Of a stretch of 64,000 nt of DNA, positions 63,969 to 64,000 are shown piece by piece. This DNA is from Hirsutella rhossiliensis (Eukaryota > Ascomycota > Sordariomycetes > Hypocreales > Ophiocordycipitaceae), in NCBI RefSeq assembly GCF_020360975.1, contig NW_025408668.1, forward strand, positions 310,001-374,000, written 5' to 3'. The position numbers and the translations under genes were made by a program. The first letter of the stretch is position 1. Every line of letters starts with the position of its first letter. Below the pieces are notes generated by a model. That model worked only from the letters and a program-made list of their open reading frames with translations. It searched no databases and was not told the origin of the DNA.

Positions 63969-64000
63969 CTCCTAAGAGCGATGGGAAAGTGCTCTCTAGC

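Noticed and set aside
1..64000. CRISPR arrays, bacterial operons or bacterial ribosome binding sites
   Set aside because: No regular spaced repeats are present, and all gene structure is eukaryotic with spliceosomal introns.

Overview
The window reads as a transposon-dense accessory region of a filamentous ascomycete (Pezizomycotina). The grounds are short 45-81 bp GT-AG introns with CTRAC-like branch sites, a Tad-type LINE, Fot1/pogo, piggyBac, hAT, Helitron, Copia and Gypsy (chromovirus) elements, a tRNA-headed SINE, an FTA2-type fungal gene, a MYST acetyltransferase close to the Aspergillus EsaA type, and bZIP factors of fungal type. No species is claimed.

Layout. 1-5.3 kb: a frameshifted Copia element on the minus strand, cut by the window edge. 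5.7-17.5 kb: the least repetitive part, with hypothetical and broken host genes, a membrane protein (about 10.1-11.1 kb), an intact two-exon bZIP gene (14928-15773) and two diverged copies of an unclassified repeat. 17.5-23 kb: an FTA2-like pseudogene, a deleted LINE carrying a solo LTR with a 5-bp target duplication, a 451-bp TIR element, and a frameshifted Esa1-like MYST acetyltransferase. 23.4-27.1 kb: a three-level nest in which a SINE sits in a pogo element that sits in the last codons of a piggyBac transposase. 27.4-32.4 kb: an uninterrupted 1668-residue Helitron Rep/helicase (minus). 33.4-36 kb: two diverged copies of an unrecognised, possibly OB-fold gene (minus). 36.1-41.5 kb: a second, frameshifted Helitron (plus) that has lost its helicase half and ends in a 370-bp piece of pogo sequence. 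42.3-48.2 kb: a very young Gypsy chromovirus with near-identical LTRs and a CGTAG target duplication, inserted at the 3' end of a bZIP/DUF3425 gene. 50.7-51.7 kb: an apparently intact two-exon short-chain dehydrogenase. 52.0-57.7 kb: a hAT remnant and a second, older Gypsy element (minus). 58.2-59.9 kb: a pair of 150-bp inverted repeats enclosing a 100-residue cysteine-rich secreted protein candidate. 60-62.3 kb: a second pogo copy. 62.4-64 kb: the 5' LTR and gag of another LTR retrotransposon, cut by the window edge.

How it works together. There is no pathway here. The region is a graveyard and nursery of mobile elements into which a few host genes are embedded. Probably expressed and intact: the bZIP at 14.9 kb, the SDR at 50.7 kb, the Helitron at 27.4 kb, the gag at 62.9 kb and perhaps the secreted protein at 58.7 kb. 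Insertion order can be read from target duplications. Many genes are broken by single-base indels, so either decay or residual assembly indels should be kept in mind throughout.
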